A stretch of 64,000 bases of DNA from Macrosoma leucophasiata (GCA_036365455.1 JAWQUS010000010.1:21376501-21440500); one strand, 5' to 3'. Positions 48,241 through 59,906 are shown, numbered from the stretch's first letter. Notes: generated by a model not told the origin, from the letters alone. Translations and numbers: made by a program.

Positions 48241-49449
48241 GATGAACGGAATCTTCGATTGACGATGCGGATGATCGCTAGCCGACGGTTTTGGCGGAAA
48301 ATTGGGAAAACGCAGAAAAAATATCTCAACAAATCTTGATAAAACTTAAACTTTTATAGTGAATATAACAGAACTTATTCTAACACCGTCCAAACATTCT
48401 GAAAAGCTGTATAGATAATAATTTATTGACAATTGATTCCATTTTAAAAATAAAAAAAAATTACACCTACATGCTAGATGTAATCACATAGTTGATTTAG
48501 ACGCTCTTCTTAAAAATGAAATGCTGCTAATTGAAACCAATATTCGGATAATAGTCTCTGAACCCATCAATGCTCGTCTTAACAGTAAGTTCCAACTAAT
48601 CACCTTACTTTAAAATATCTAGAATATTCGTTTTGTTTCTCGCTAAACCAGACTCAATGTAACGTGCAGTTAACATTGACAACATTGAAGACTACAGCCA
48701 AAGAGCAAACAGTGGACATAATCAAAGTCAAAATATTAACATCTCACCTTTATCACAGATTGTACCAGAAAAGGTTAGGCACGATGATATTTTGTGTTCA
48801 AGTCACAAAAAAAATATAAATCAAAATGGCGGCCTAACTGAAAAAGGCGAGCATTTATCGCGCTGTGCGTATAGCAACTGAATTACGTGTAAGGTGTGAA
48901 CAAATCTGCACAGTAGTGAGTGTTTATGAGTTTATTTTTGTTCTAACCGCCTGATACATATTCCATTAACGGATTCTGGTTACTGTTTGTGGTGCTATTG
49001 ATTGGTTAAATAAATCGTCCCATCACTCAAAATGAACGAAAAGTCTTACAATTCGTATCTACTTACCTTGTTCTGCATTCCGCAGTACATAGGATAGACT
49101 AAAAATCTATGAAAAAAAAGTGATTTCTTTGATTTAACCTCATATCACAATAATTAATTGTACAATAATCTTTCATTTACAGGTATCTTTCAGGTAGCTC
49201 ATCATAATGCGCGCAATGGCACTGAAAACTGTTCGATATAGTAGCATATTAAATTGAAATTAACTAATAAAATTTAATTTAGATAACCATTATTTATTGA
49301 CTTAAAATGTGTTAACGCTTTTGGAATATTTAGAAGTCGGGCCGCCAATTACCTACACCCTTTAAAGGTCTTGTAGGTGCTTTGAAAGTGAAAAAAATAA
49401 ATATGGTTGTTGGTTCTTTAACTGTTTCATCCAAGCGATGCAGCGATAT
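48241..49449. other. AT-rich intron
   Basis: A very degraded SINE-A trace near 48655-48770; no genes. Confidence 0.45.
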
Positions 49450-49600
49450 CGCGTTGTGCGCTACCACTATAGAGAAACACGTACCACCGGCCGCGGCGGA
49501 CCGGAGGGGAGTAGGCATATGTAGACTTCCCCTCTGTCAAAGTACAAGACCAAAAGGTCTTACGCCTGACGCCCAGATGTTTAAATGTGAGCGTTCATGA
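49450..49600 (+). repeat. Repeat family F, second copy
   Basis: CCGGCCGCGGCGGACCGGAG, CTTCCCCTCTGTCAAAGTAC and CCCAGATGTTTAAATGTG match the copy at 15.9 kb. Confidence 0.7.
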
Positions 49601-50985
49601 TCATTTATTTGAATAAAAAAAACTTTAACGGATTAGGAGGCCAATTTTGGCGGAGACAAATGAAATCAATTGTCATATTTTTCTCGTGACTTGACGGGTT
49701 AATATTACTTTGCAAGATAGAATCAAACCTTATTGCATGATGTGTAAACCGTTCTCTCAAGAAGAGGTTACTCTTAAAATTCTACATGATTCATCGACTG
49801 AGCTGTGTATAATAAAAAGATACAGTTATTCTGACTATGTGGGAGTTAAAAGCCGATGTAAAAAACAAAAAGCAAATCTAACTGTGCAGTTTATCCGATT
49901 CGGCTTTAAGAATTCGGTTGAAAGGATATGCTTTGCGTAATTTCAGGAGCGGAAGCGTGGTCGCTAAGAAATAAAATTCAATACTCTAAAGTTAATAACA
50001 AGTAAATATTTTTTATGTTAGGTCATCCACATTACTACGACAGAGTTGTCCACCTGTCCAGAGGTTGAAGAGATTGAGATTAGGAATTTCGAATTTAGAT
50101 TTTTTTCGATTAGGACACCATCCTGTCAGTTTTGTACCATCTAACTTTTGCCTAAATGTGATTTCCTCCGCAGGTACATACTTTAGAGCAAAATGTTTTA
50201 ATAGGCGGTACAAAAAGATAACGTACTAAACGATAGCATTATAGTTAGGCGGTCGGCCTCCAGAAATGATCACGGGTTAATTCAAATTACTGTGTAAGTT
50301 AGAGGGCCGCAATGATACGCAAATTGTACGTAAGTAGGCAAGTACCTAAATTATAAAAAAATATATATGACTACATTTTTTTTATTCTTCATTATTCTTT
50401 TAACATTTTGTCAATCCCTCAGGCCACCAGAAAAATATGACAATTGATTTCTTATTGTTCTCGGACCCAATCGGGTCCATTGCTGCTTTGGACATTATGA
50501 GGTACTTGCTTTTCGGAGAACATTATAAACTATTAATTATATACAAAGTAGATCCATGTTTGGATTGTATAAAATTGCATATGCTAATACTTAGTAGAAA
50601 ATGCACTTTTGCTGTGGTTTGAATGAGAACCGTTATAAAATTATTAAAAGAAGATATTCATTAATGCCAATACCACAAAAACAGCTTGCAATGTACTTCA
50701 TTTCGATTGTAAAATAGGCCAAATAATTCTCGTAATGCACTTATCGTATGAATGGGTGCGAACAGATGCGGCACATTAATATTGTCACATGTAAGGCTAC
50801 GGTCGAAGATAACTCGACGACAGATTCGTCGCGATTGGGAATTAGGAAATAGTATCAATGATTCTGTAATGGGATGATGATAGATCGAGCATTAAAATGT
50901 TGTCAATGAGACGATATTTTTATTTGGATTTAGGAGAGACTCTTTATCTTTATTGCTACACACCGCTGTTGCTTCTTCCTAGGAG
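49601..50985. other. Unique AT-rich intron
   Basis: Only short frames without recognisable motifs, including a 76-codon one at 49710 that I cannot support as a gene. Confidence 0.45.
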
Positions 50986-51137
50986 TGAGATTCAAAGACC
51001 GCACTATAGAATAGAATCATTTATTGCAGGCAACCAGGGCCCTTATCATACTATAAACATATACAGAGTAAACAATAAAATTATATTAATACTATACAAT
51101 ATAAATATGTCTTAAGCACTAACACCGAATCACTGGT

Positions 51138-51340
51138 CTATTTCTGAGGCGTCCGTCTTGCCTCCCAGAATCTTCTGAAAACTTCGCCTTCGGGCCAGAA
51201 GTCGGGACTGAGGAACATTTGCAGATGTTTGGCAGGTACGCGTAACTTGAAAGATTTGAATCCCGTGGTTCGACTCGACTTCAAGGCTTCAATCTCTCCT
51301 TGTATTTGTCCCTCAGTTTGTTGACATTTGACTATGACTT
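51138..51340 (-). pseudogene. LINE ORF1 C-terminal fragment
   Basis: Minus-strand frame with FKSFKLRVPAKHLQMFLSPD and FWPEGEVFRRFWEARR, the usual C-terminal block of CR1-type ORF1 proteins (nucleic-acid chaperone). The preceding part was displaced by the truncated LINE at 51345. Confidence 0.65.
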
Positions 51341-51344
51341 TACT

Positions 51345-51530
51345 TTTTTTTATGTCATTAGGTTGACGGACAAGCTGACAGGCCACCTGATAGAAAATGG
51401 TCACCGTCGCCTATGAACATATGCAACACCAGGGGAGTTGCCAAGGCGCTGCGAGCCCTGAAGGACTCTTGTGACGCCATTTTTGAAGAACCTCATATTG
51501 TAGCACCTATTGATCACTTCAGAGGGAACG
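51345..51530 (-). mobile_element. 5'-truncated copy of the 24.8-kb LINE
   Basis: Matches the terminal 185 or so bases of the LINE, including TGGTCACCGTCGCCTATGAA and ACACCAGGGGAGTTGCCAA, and ends in poly(A). Confidence 0.85.
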
Positions 51531-51632
51531 CTTAGAACTCTCAAAATTCATACTTTACCGACAGTTCCAAGCATTTTTTTCTGAAAGTAAAGTCGTAGTG
51601 CGGTCTGTGAATATCACCCTTAGAGTTCTGAA
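51528..51632. repeat. Half copy of the foldback MITE at 63480
   Basis: ACGCTTAGAACTCTC, AAAGTAAAGTCGTAGTGCGG and TCTGTGAATATCACC match the right half of 63480-63622. A short left-end piece lies at 50988-51003. Confidence 0.75.
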
Positions 51633-51799
51633 CCTTTAAAGTAAAATTGGAACGCTTTCAAGAGATCCTCTTCTTAAACTATAGTCTACTAAGGTGACCC
51701 AAGGTCTATTAATGTCTACACTCCATACGAGTCGTAAAAATATCAAACTTATAAGTTAATGTACAATAAAAACATAACTTGTCACAACGACATACCTAT

Positions 51800-51944
51800 T
51801 AACTAAGGTCTCAGGGGTGGCAACGCATCTGCATTTTAATATTCGGTCTTGGTGTGGGTGTGGGTGTCCATAGGCTCCATTCATCACTTAACATCAATGT
51901 GAACTGCACAATTGCGGACCGTCACCTTGATTACATAAAAAAAA
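51800..51944 (+). mobile_element. SINE-A, 5'-truncated copy
   Basis: Starts within CTAAGGTCTCAGGGGTGG and ends in a short A-run. Confidence 0.75.
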
Positions 51945-51959
51945 TAGGCAGAGCGAATA

Positions 51960-52140
51960 TTTTTAACCGAGTTCAAAAAGGAGGAGGTTCTCAATTCGGC
52001 CGGTATATTTTTTTTAAGTATGTTTGATATACAAAGGGTTTTTTGTATATCAATAATGTACCCCGATTTCGCCGAGATTTCTAGACCGATTTACGTATAT
52101 TTTTTTTGTTTGATGCGCAATAGTTTCGAATATGTCCCAT
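51960..52140 (+). repeat. Repeat family J
   Basis: TTTTAACCGAGTTC, GGAGGAGGTTCTCAATTC and CGAGATTTCTAGACCGAT match the copy at 17.5 kb in reverse orientation. Confidence 0.6.
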
Positions 52141-52314
52141 AAAACTTCAAACCTATTAGCACAGTATAAGTACATACAGTAGTTTATCGCCTTTGAAGAT
52201 TTGTAATATGCCGCCTTCACCCATAAAAACTCAAATTAATTAAGGTTGTCACGTTTATGGTTTTTATTTACGTTGTTTGTAACGCGTCAGTTTACGTTGA
52301 ACATATACAAAAAT

Positions 52315-52480
52315 CCTAAAAACTTCACGCCTGTAATCCCCTAAGGGGTAGGGAGAGGTAAATGGATTCATGAATACATCCTTCGCCGGTCACGTTTTGC
52401 CCCTTGCATGTTGACATCTACGGGCACTTTACCAAACTTTGAGGTACTGGGAAGCCTCCAGAAAATGGAAAATTCTATCG
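52315..52480 (-). repeat. SINE-C, minus strand, partial
   Basis: CTTCACGCCTGTAATCCCCT through GAGGTACTGGGAAGCC; the tRNA head is missing. Confidence 0.7.
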
Positions 52481-52980
52481 AACTCTTAATATCTCAACCT
52501 ATCAACAATTTACCAGTCTATCATCAATCTACCAGAATTCCAGTTGGGCGGTCTATCAGTACACCAGAATTCTAACAATTAGGTATAATGTACCGATCCT
52601 AATATTCATCCATATCCGTCCAATATAATCCGAATATCAAATACATATTTTTTCGTTTTAAGTGAATTAAGTATGTAGGTACATAAAGTGTAAAAATATA
52701 ACAGACAATAATAATAAATGAAAATTAGAATAAAATATAAAGTAAAGTTGACATCAAATTTTTCAATATCATCTTTCCAAAAACTTAGTAAAAGAAATTT
52801 TAAATCTCGCACCCCTTATCGCTAAGTCCCAAGTAGATGACAGTTTTTGTATGGGCTACTTGGTACCGCCCCCTCCCTCCCGCGCGTCGCACACCCCGCA
52901 CGATTGCTCAGACATTACACGTTCGTTGGATGACTGTAGGTAATTAACACGTTCGTTTTCTTTAGACTGTGCTATCAGTA

Positions 52981-53090
52981 TGTGCTATATATAAATAATA
53001 TGTAGCATATAATTAAAACTAAATCTTTATTATTTTTTTCTTTTTAGTTTTGAAGTCGGTTTTTCTTAACTTAGTTATTTTTATTATTTT
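52981..53090. repeat. Single arm of the 16.7-kb foldback family
   Basis: ATTAAAACTAAATCTTTATT and GTTTTGAAGTCGGTTTTTCT match the right arm at 17.0-17.1 kb. Confidence 0.75.
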
Positions 53091-53697
53091 ACAAGTTAAA
53101 GAATGTAAATAACAGACTCAAGGAGTACGGGGTAAAATACATATCACAGTATTGCTTTTCTCATTAGAGTCCCAAAGGCGTCCGCTTATCAGGTACGGAA
53201 ATTTAAAAATAAGTTAATCAAATAAGGTCGATTTCGCAAAATGTATCGGTCAGTGTGAACACATCCGAAGTCATTAATCATAGCGGGTGGCACAAATCTA
53301 CGCCTACCATTATGCCAAGTGGGAACGACATTTAAGAAAAGCTAAGGGCTACAATGTACGAGTATTTCTATATTTTACGGGACAACTTCCCATTGCTAGG
53401 GATCTAATCTGCTTCATAACTCATACCTAATACGCTTTTTTATTTTTTTCCTTAAATTTTACCTTTCCTTTTCAGGTACCTACCCCAGTTAAGCCAGAGT
53501 TTGGAAATATGCGCTATGCACGTCAATAAACTCGCTATTTTTTACATTGATTCCAAAAAACTGGCGCAGCATGAGTTATCTTTGCTTTTAGTAAACAAAA
53601 TAATGTAACCCGAGAGACAATAAATAAAAAATAATATAATAAAAAATCCCTGCCACATTCATATTAAAATGGTATCCAGGTAGTTAAAATAAATCAC

Positions 53698-53938
53698 AAC
53701 ACCCACGATTCGCCGGTTACGATTTTGGCCCATGCCAACAGGTGGCGAGCCTGTTGCCATGTCCGGGCACATTACCAAACTCCGAGGTACTGGGAAACTT
53801 CCAGAAAATGGAAATAACCCAATAGAACTAGAGATAAAGGATTTTAAGCCGTTATCTCTGATAGCCCCCGACCCGGGAATCGAACCCAGAACCTCCAGCG
53901 TAGTAGTAGTAGCCTGCTAGTGGCCACTAAGCAACTAT
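53698..53938 (-). mobile_element. SINE-C, minus strand
   Basis: Carries the inverted B box GGGAATCGAACCC and the inverted head GTAGTAGTAGCCTGCTAGTGG; body intact, 3' tail short. Confidence 0.82.
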
Positions 53939-54234
53939 AGCAGTAACTATGTATGTATGTATGTATGTATACACGGTACATATATACCAAAGCAACATCT
54001 GTCGGTTCCGGGTTATTTCGGGAACGACTGGACCGATTTTAACGGGACTTTCAACGGCAGATAGCTCATGTAATAAGAAGTAACTTAGGCTAATCTTTTT
54101 CTTCCCAACCTGGCTAAGTATTTGTCGTTGAACAACTAATAAACGAAACATTCTGTCGGCGAATCATTCGATTGAGAAACGTTTGTTGGAGATAAGTTTC
54201 AGAATCCTTCGTCCGCGTAGATACTGAACAATAA

Positions 54235-55162
54235 AATAATAATAATGGCAACCCATTATACGTCCCACTGTTGGGCACGAGTCTCTTCCCTTTTTGGGGG
54301 GAGGCCTGGAGCTTACTCCACCACGCTGCTCCAATGCGGATTGGTGGAGATACGGGTTACTGGCCAACCCGCTGTCGGATGTTTTCAAACCGCCCATAAG
54401 GCCTTTTTTTTTTACGCGGGGATACCCTCATGGTCACCCGCCGTCTAAGGGGAACAGACGGCGGGTAGTGTGAGACTCGTACTCACTAAAACCCCGCGGT
54501 GTTCCGACTCGTCCGCCATTAGTGGCGGGGTCACGGGAACGCTTACGCACACATCCGCGATCCCGCCGGCGCCTGCTCGTTTCCGAGCCCTCCGAGGTTT
54601 GAGTCCATTGGCTCCAACCGACAATAGTGACGTGCGGAACACGTGCACGCCACCCACCTACGGACCTCTCTCCAGTCGGGCGACGGACATCCCCTAGTCC
54701 GACGCCCGGAGGTCCCTGCCCAAACCACTCACAACACCAGGCGTCCCAAGACGCCCGGGTGGAGGGGTTTAGGCACACAGTTCGGCCTCAAAGGAGCGGC
54801 AGCGTCGAAAGAGTTCGACCCTCAACCGCTGCCCCACCACGTCTCTATCCGACGGCGGGACCACCGTTAGGCGGCTGGGGATAGGGTGCAGGGCCAACGA
54901 AATACCCGTACACCTCCTCCCCAGCCGTCTCCTCTCCACAGCAGCGAGTGGCGGGCAGAGCCACGCCAAACGCCGCCCCCTCTCTGGGTTCCTCTTGGCT
55001 TCGACGGTGTGGGGACAACCACCGAGTACTGAGCCCCCCCGCCACGACAAGGCGGAAACCCTCGGGGGGGACCGCCCATAAGGCCTCCGACAAGGTTTAA
55101 CAACTGCTATCCATCGATAGCAACCGGGACCGACGGCTTAACGTGCCCTCCGAAGCACGGAA
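54235..55162 (-). mobile_element. RTE-like non-autonomous element, host of the GC-rich retroposon
   Basis: Flanked by ACTGAACAATAA at 54223-54234 and 55163-55174. Its sequence (GGCAACCCATTATACGTCCC ... GACGGCTTAACGTGCCCTCC) is the inverse of the copy at 45036-45290 and ends in an ATT-type short tandem run as RTE tails do. Confidence 0.8.
54404..55070 (-). mobile_element. GC-rich short retroposon, copy 2 (667 bp)
   Basis: Same ends as copy 1 and a 15-bp duplication ACCGCCCATAAGGCC at 54389-54403 and 55071-55085. It contains an extra segment of about 160 bp (54624-54784) absent from copy 1. It sits inside an RTE-like element. Confidence 0.87.
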
Positions 55163-55539
55163 ACTGAACAATAATTTTATTAAATTCTACGCGGACGAAG
55201 TCGCGGGCACAGCTAGTCTGTGATAAAATTGCGACGCAAAATCGCCCGCCGAAGCTAGTTTCGTACAAATCCAATATTTACGTAACGCAAAGGAAACAAG
55301 CTATCACAATTACTTATGTCGAAGCATTTCGACCTGTAGACTGGCCACTGGCAAATGTCAGGCTGTCGGTGCGGCGTGCTGGACAGGAATAAACTAGCGC
55401 CATTGATCTATAGCTTTGGATTCCAACTGTTACTATATGTTGTGTGTGAGGCGAACGAGGGTATACAATTTCTTTGGCAAATACAGACGCGTACAGTGTA
55501 ATCCCGAAAAAAGTTAAAACTAGAGCGAAACTTATCGAC

Positions 55540-55970
55540 AAAAAACCGGACAAGTGCGAGTTCGACTCGACTCGACTCAAAATTTTAAGTTCAGTAGTTT
55601 CGGAGATAGGGGGGGATGGTCAATTTTCGTCGTTTTTCTTAAATAACTTCAAATTTGTTTATGCAAAAATTATTGAAAAAAAAATATGTGATGCTGACAA
55701 CAACCTCTTTCATTTGATATGTCACACGACACAGTTAACGATTTTTTTTAAATATTCTGATTTACCCCCCGAAAGTGGTGGTAAAAGTGTTTAAAATTTA
55801 TTATTTTACTTGACGTGTTCTTCTTTGGATCACCAATTTACATATATTCATCAAATTTCAACTCAATCGGTCGAGTAGTTTCGGAGCAAATTCGCTGTGA
55901 CAGACGGACAGACAGACGCACGAGTGATCCTATAAGGGTCCCTTTTTTCCTTTTAAGGTACGGAACCCTA
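55540..55970 (+). repeat. Interspersed repeat ending GGTACGGAACCCTAAAAA
   Basis: ACCGGACAAGTGCGAGTTCG near the start, a middle ACAGACGGACAGACAGACGC, and the GGTACGGAACCCTAAAAA end form a repeat often seen in lepidopteran genomes. Its transposon class is not clear to me. Confidence 0.55.
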
Positions 55971-56171
55971 AAAACGAAATTCAAATGCTTAATTATAACT
56001 CACTACGTCGGATAACATGTTCCATAATTTTATGGGGTTAGCAAAGTTATAAGAGGGCCAATCTCATCAAATCTAAAATCTATCACGCTTTTTCTATGTA
56101 TGAGTATATCCATATATACACCTGATTTCATCACATGTTTATTTCTTGTAGTTAGTTTTGTTATCATAATA

Positions 56172-57416
56172 GGTTGGGGAAAAAGTCTTTTCGCATTATA
56201 GTATGTATGAACTTGTAATAAAATCTCTTTGGCTGTAGTATTTGTATCTGGCTGGTTTTGGTATCATTGAAAGTTAAAATTTTAAAGAACATAATTCCAA
56301 ATTCAAATTAGGCAAATGTGTGATTTTCATTTGTTTTTCGTACTGTCAAGATGAGTGAATCTAATGAAGAAATTCGATACATTTTAACATTTTACTACAA
56401 AAAAGGTAAAAATGCAACGCAAGCAGCAAAAAAAATTTGCGATGTTTATGGACCTAGTGCAGTGTCTGTGAGAGTAGCACAAATTTGGTTTAAGCGTTTT
56501 CAATCCGGAAATTTTGATGTCAAAGATGCACCTCGCTCTGGTCGCCCTATTACGGATAAAATGGATGCCATTTTTGAAAAAGTGGAGCAAGATCGACATA
56601 TCAGTAGTTACGACGTAGCTGAAGAACTGAGAATTGATCACAAAACAGTTTTGGCGCATTTGAAAAAAGGTGGGTACAAAAAAAAACTCGATATTTGGGT
56701 ACCTCACGAGCTCACTGAAAGAAACCTAATGATCCGTGTACTCATTTGTGATTCTTTATTACGACGTAATGAAACCGAATCATTTTTGAAGAAGCTGATA
56801 ACTGGTGATGAAAAGTGGATCACCTACGACGAGAACGTGCGAAAAAGGTCGGGGTCAAAGGCCGGTCAGGCTTCACAGACTGTGGCGAAACCCGGGTTAA
56901 CTCGCAATAAGGTTATGTTGTGTGTGTGGTGGGATTGGAAGGGCATTATTCATTATGCGCTATTACCACCAGGCAGGACTATCGATTCTGAACTCTACTG
57001 CGAACAACTGATGAGATTAAAGCGAGAAGTTGAGAGAAAGCGGCCGGAATTGATCAACAGAAGGGGTGTGGTGTTTCATCATGATAACGCTAGACCTCAC
57101 ACATCTATAGCCACTCAGCAAAAATTAAGAGAGTTTTGCTGGGAGGTGTTAATGCATCCGCCGTATAGTCCTGACCTTGCACCTTCAGATTTCCACCTGT
57201 TTCGGTCTCTTTAGAATTCTTTATGCAATGTTAGGTTAACATCACGAGAGGACTGCCAAATCCACTTGTCGCGGTATTTTGATGAGAAGTACCTACAAGA
57301 TGGCAAAAGGTTATCGAACAAAATGGTACATACATACTTTAGTTAAATTTAAATAAACTATATTAAAAAATGTTTTGAATTATCTTAAAAAATGCGAAGA
57401 AACTTTTTCCCCAACC
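56172..57416 (+). mobile_element. mariner transposon (cecropia-like)
   Basis: Terminal inverted repeats GGTTGGGGAAAAAGT... at 56172-56197 and 57391-57416 differ at only two of 26 positions, and each end abuts a TA dinucleotide, the mariner target site. The length of 1245 bp is normal for mariner. One transposase reading frame lies inside. Confidence 0.95.
56351..57346 (+). pseudogene. mariner transposase with one premature stop
   Basis: The frame opens at the ATG at 56351 and runs 287 codons to TAG at 57212-57214. It then stays open in the same frame for 43 more codons to TAA at 57344-57346, close to the usual mariner length of about 345. The N-terminal helix-turn-helix region (WFKRFQSGNFDVKDAPRSGR, 46-65) is followed by WVPHELT (116-122). 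Catalytic residues are D153 (TGDEKW), D245 (HHDNARPHTS) and D280 (YSPDLAPSDFHLF), giving D,D34D. The enzyme cuts and pastes the element by binding its terminal repeats. The nonsense codon lies just after the last catalytic Asp and removes the C-terminus, so this copy is probably inactive. A sequencing error could mimic it. Confidence 0.92.
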
Positions 57417-57527
57417 TAATATGTTTCTTAAAGTTGACAATAAAATTATGATGATTTGTCTCACTCTTCGGTCACTCTGATGCAAAAATTCTAAGGACTG
57501 AAGGAGGTGAACCTCTTTACATTTCTT

Positions 57528-57796
57528 TTTTATGTGAGGAACGCGACAAACAAGCATGCAGCTCACATTGATGTTAAGCGATGAGACACCCACACAATTA
57601 CCAAGGTCGAAATGCTTATGCGTTACCATTCCTGAGGCCTAAGGTTTTATGCCTCTGTGCTGGAAATTACAGAGCTGTGCATTACCACTTGACCGGAACA
57701 CGATAGTGCTGAACACTACCATTTAGCGGCAAGTATATTAGGTAATGCGGTGGTGCCTACGCCCGCGAGCTCCATCACTAGAGCTCTACCACCAGC
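57528..57796 (-). mobile_element. SINE-A, copy beside a second partial copy
   Basis: Slightly diverged, with poly(T) and CTCTACCACCAG ends. A 5'-half copy in the same orientation follows at 57818-57949. Confidence 0.82.
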
Positions 57797-57817
57797 TGTC
57801 TTTGTAATAGTTATTAT

Positions 57818-57949
57818 ATTACGGTGCCATACATTACCATCTAACCGGAACACGATAATAATGAACGCTACCGTTTGGCGGCAGATAGATTAGGTAATGT
57901 GGTGGTGCCTACGCCCCTCGATCTCCTTCACTGGAGCTCTACCACCAGT
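57818..57949 (-). repeat. SINE-A, 5' half
   Basis: Contains CATTACCATCTAACCGGAACACG and ends CTCTACCACCAGT; the 3' half is missing. Confidence 0.8.
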
Positions 57950-58253
57950 GGCTAGTATCGTTTTTTTTTTTTAAATATCCCGTTTGTTGATTATTTGTGC
58001 AAATAAACATATCGTAAGTTATGTTCAGAAATGAAAGACATTTGCAGATACAACCCTACACCTGAACCTTGTAATACAAACAAACAGAACTTCGGGCTAT
58101 CAACGGTAAGTTTATTGGAATCAATATTTATATAGTTCAAGTAAAGAATATTCAATCAAAATAAGTCTGATCGATTATTGGATTTATTGGCCGTAATCAT
58201 TTTGGTAGCGTTCCAATGATAACTAATTATTCGCCGGCTTATTGTTTACTTCA

Positions 58254-58436
58254 CTTTTTTTTTTAATGTAATGGAAGTGGCAAACAAGCATGCAGTTCAC
58301 ATTGATGTTAAGTGATGACTACAGCCTAAAGACACCGACACAATGAACAGAGGTCAAAATGCAGATGCGTTGCCACTCCTGAGGCCTAATTAAAGGTGTT
58401 ATGCCTCTGTGCCGGAAATTACAGGGCCGTACATTC
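58254..58436 (-). mobile_element. SINE-A, 3' half
   Basis: T-run, GTGGCAAACAAGCATGCAG, ends at the GGGCCGTACATT block. A weaker relic lies at about 58536-58640. Confidence 0.8.
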
Positions 58437-58648
58437 CACTGATCACTGATACATGGATTAATAATCGTAGAGTACCCAGCAAGAAATATTCCCCATCGAA
58501 CCTACGAAAGAGAGAAACATCTACCTACATAAAAACAAGAGATTTCAATGCAGATGTGTTGCTACTTCTGATTTTCCTTTTAAGGAAATTACATAGCCGT
58601 ACATCTACCATCACGATAGTGTTGTACAACTTGTATAGGTAGCACCAC

Positions 58649-58859
58649 GTAAAAAGAACGCTGGAAGAAAGTAGAAGGGATGTGTTCGCGCATCGGTACA
58701 CTCGCGCACGAAAGTACTAGCCCTATTGGTTTATTTTTGATCTAGCTTTCGCTTGCGGTTTCGTGTATTGGTAGGCAGATTGAAAACGCCGCACCTCATA
58801 CTACCAAATAGATCGATAAATCGTCTACTGCGCAGCTTGACCGCCAGCGTTCTTTTTAC
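58649..58859. repeat. 211-bp segment with perfect 16-bp inverted ends
   Basis: GTAAAAAGAACGCTGG at 58649-58664 and its exact complement at 58844-58859. The centre is not palindromic. Confidence 0.65.
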
Positions 58860-58869
58860 CTGGCGCGAC

Positions 58870-59125
58870 CTATACATTGAGTTTTGGCGGGAACCTTGAA
58901 GGACGCGTGTGGTGCTTTTATTTAATTTCATTTTCTCAGTGCATTTTTGAGTTACTCGTATATTAAATAAAGTAGGTGGCATTTTGTTTGATATAAGTTT
59001 ATTACAGTGCCTGTGTTTAGTGAAATAGAATAACAGTGCGAAAACACATCCTTTGAATTTGCCTCCAAAACTTCATTGTAAATGTTCTGATAAAGTAGCC
59101 ATCGCTTTACTCGAATTACTGACTG
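58870..59125 (+). repeat. Repeat family H, copy 2
   Basis: TTTTGGCGGGA and TTGCCTCCAAAACTTC followed by AGTAGCCATCGCTTTACT are shared with 42335-42580. Confidence 0.55.
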
Positions 59126-59440
59126 TGACTCTGACTGACTGACTGATAATTGACTGACTGACTCTGACTTTAACTGCTTTTACGCGGCTTATTATGAATA
59201 CAAATATCGTTTTACTTGACACTGGCAATATGCGTAATAGCGATGCCATTATATATAAAAAAAAAACTTGTACACTACCATTTGGTGGTAGATAGTATGC
59301 ATTAAATAATACACATCGAGTTCCAGTAAAATGAGAGTATGTATGCCAAATATAGCAAAGAATTTGTTGTTCTGTTTAGGTTCAATACTGTGAGTACTGT
59401 GTCCAACAAAAAATATTGCGCATCGACCTTAAAAAGGAGA

Positions 59441-59760
59441 CTTCGGCTAAAGTCACTTACACTTCGCCAAGTACAGTAGCGTTTAGTAGTAGGACTTAAT
59501 TGCACTGAACTAAACTCGCCGTGTGAACGAGCGGCAAGTTTAGTTAGGTTAGTTTAGTGAGGGAGTGGAGAGAGATGCGCGGGAGGGCAGCGCTTCGAAC
59601 TTAACTCGCCGAAAAATAGACCGGCCGGTTATCCTGTTCAACTTAACTTATAACTTGCTACTAAACTCGCCGATTGCTGTTCAAACGAGGTTTTCTACTT
59701 AACTCGCTATGTAAGCGAGTTAACTCGCCACTGTACTTGGCGAAGTTTAAATCGGCCTTT
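59441..59760. mobile_element. MITE with reiterated AACTCGCC motif
   Basis: A perfect 17-bp inverted pair ACTTCGCCAAGTACAGT at 59461-59477 and 59730-59746. Five or so copies of AACTCGC(C) lie in the interior. Confidence 0.75.
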
Positions 59761-59906
59761 ATTTCGGGTCTGCAAACCATTATCTCTTTCGCTCCTTACC
59801 TATGTGGCGTTTGTCGGCCAATTTGGTCATGTTTTGACCAATACCGGACTGTCGGTGCTTACGTAGGCAGTGTGCAGCACAGATAACGCTTGACTTATGA
59901 CTTATT

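Larger units (their letters stand above)
53975..55218 (+). mobile_element. Outer Helitron-like layer of the nest
   Basis: CTTCGTCCGCGTAG (54208 on) and CTACGCGGACGAAG (55188 on) form the terminal hairpin once the inner insertion is removed, followed by GGGCACAGCTAG at 55217. The 5' end is unclear. Confidence 0.6.

Noticed and set aside
54434..55103. Several long GC-rich frames on both strands
   Set aside because: All lie in the GC-rich short retroposon; GC content alone makes stops rare, and copy 1 at 39 kb does not preserve one common frame.
58731..58982. 83-codon basic minus-strand frame (Arg/Lys-rich)
   Set aside because: It spans a repeat with inverted 16-bp ends and family H sequence; no splice signals or known motif.
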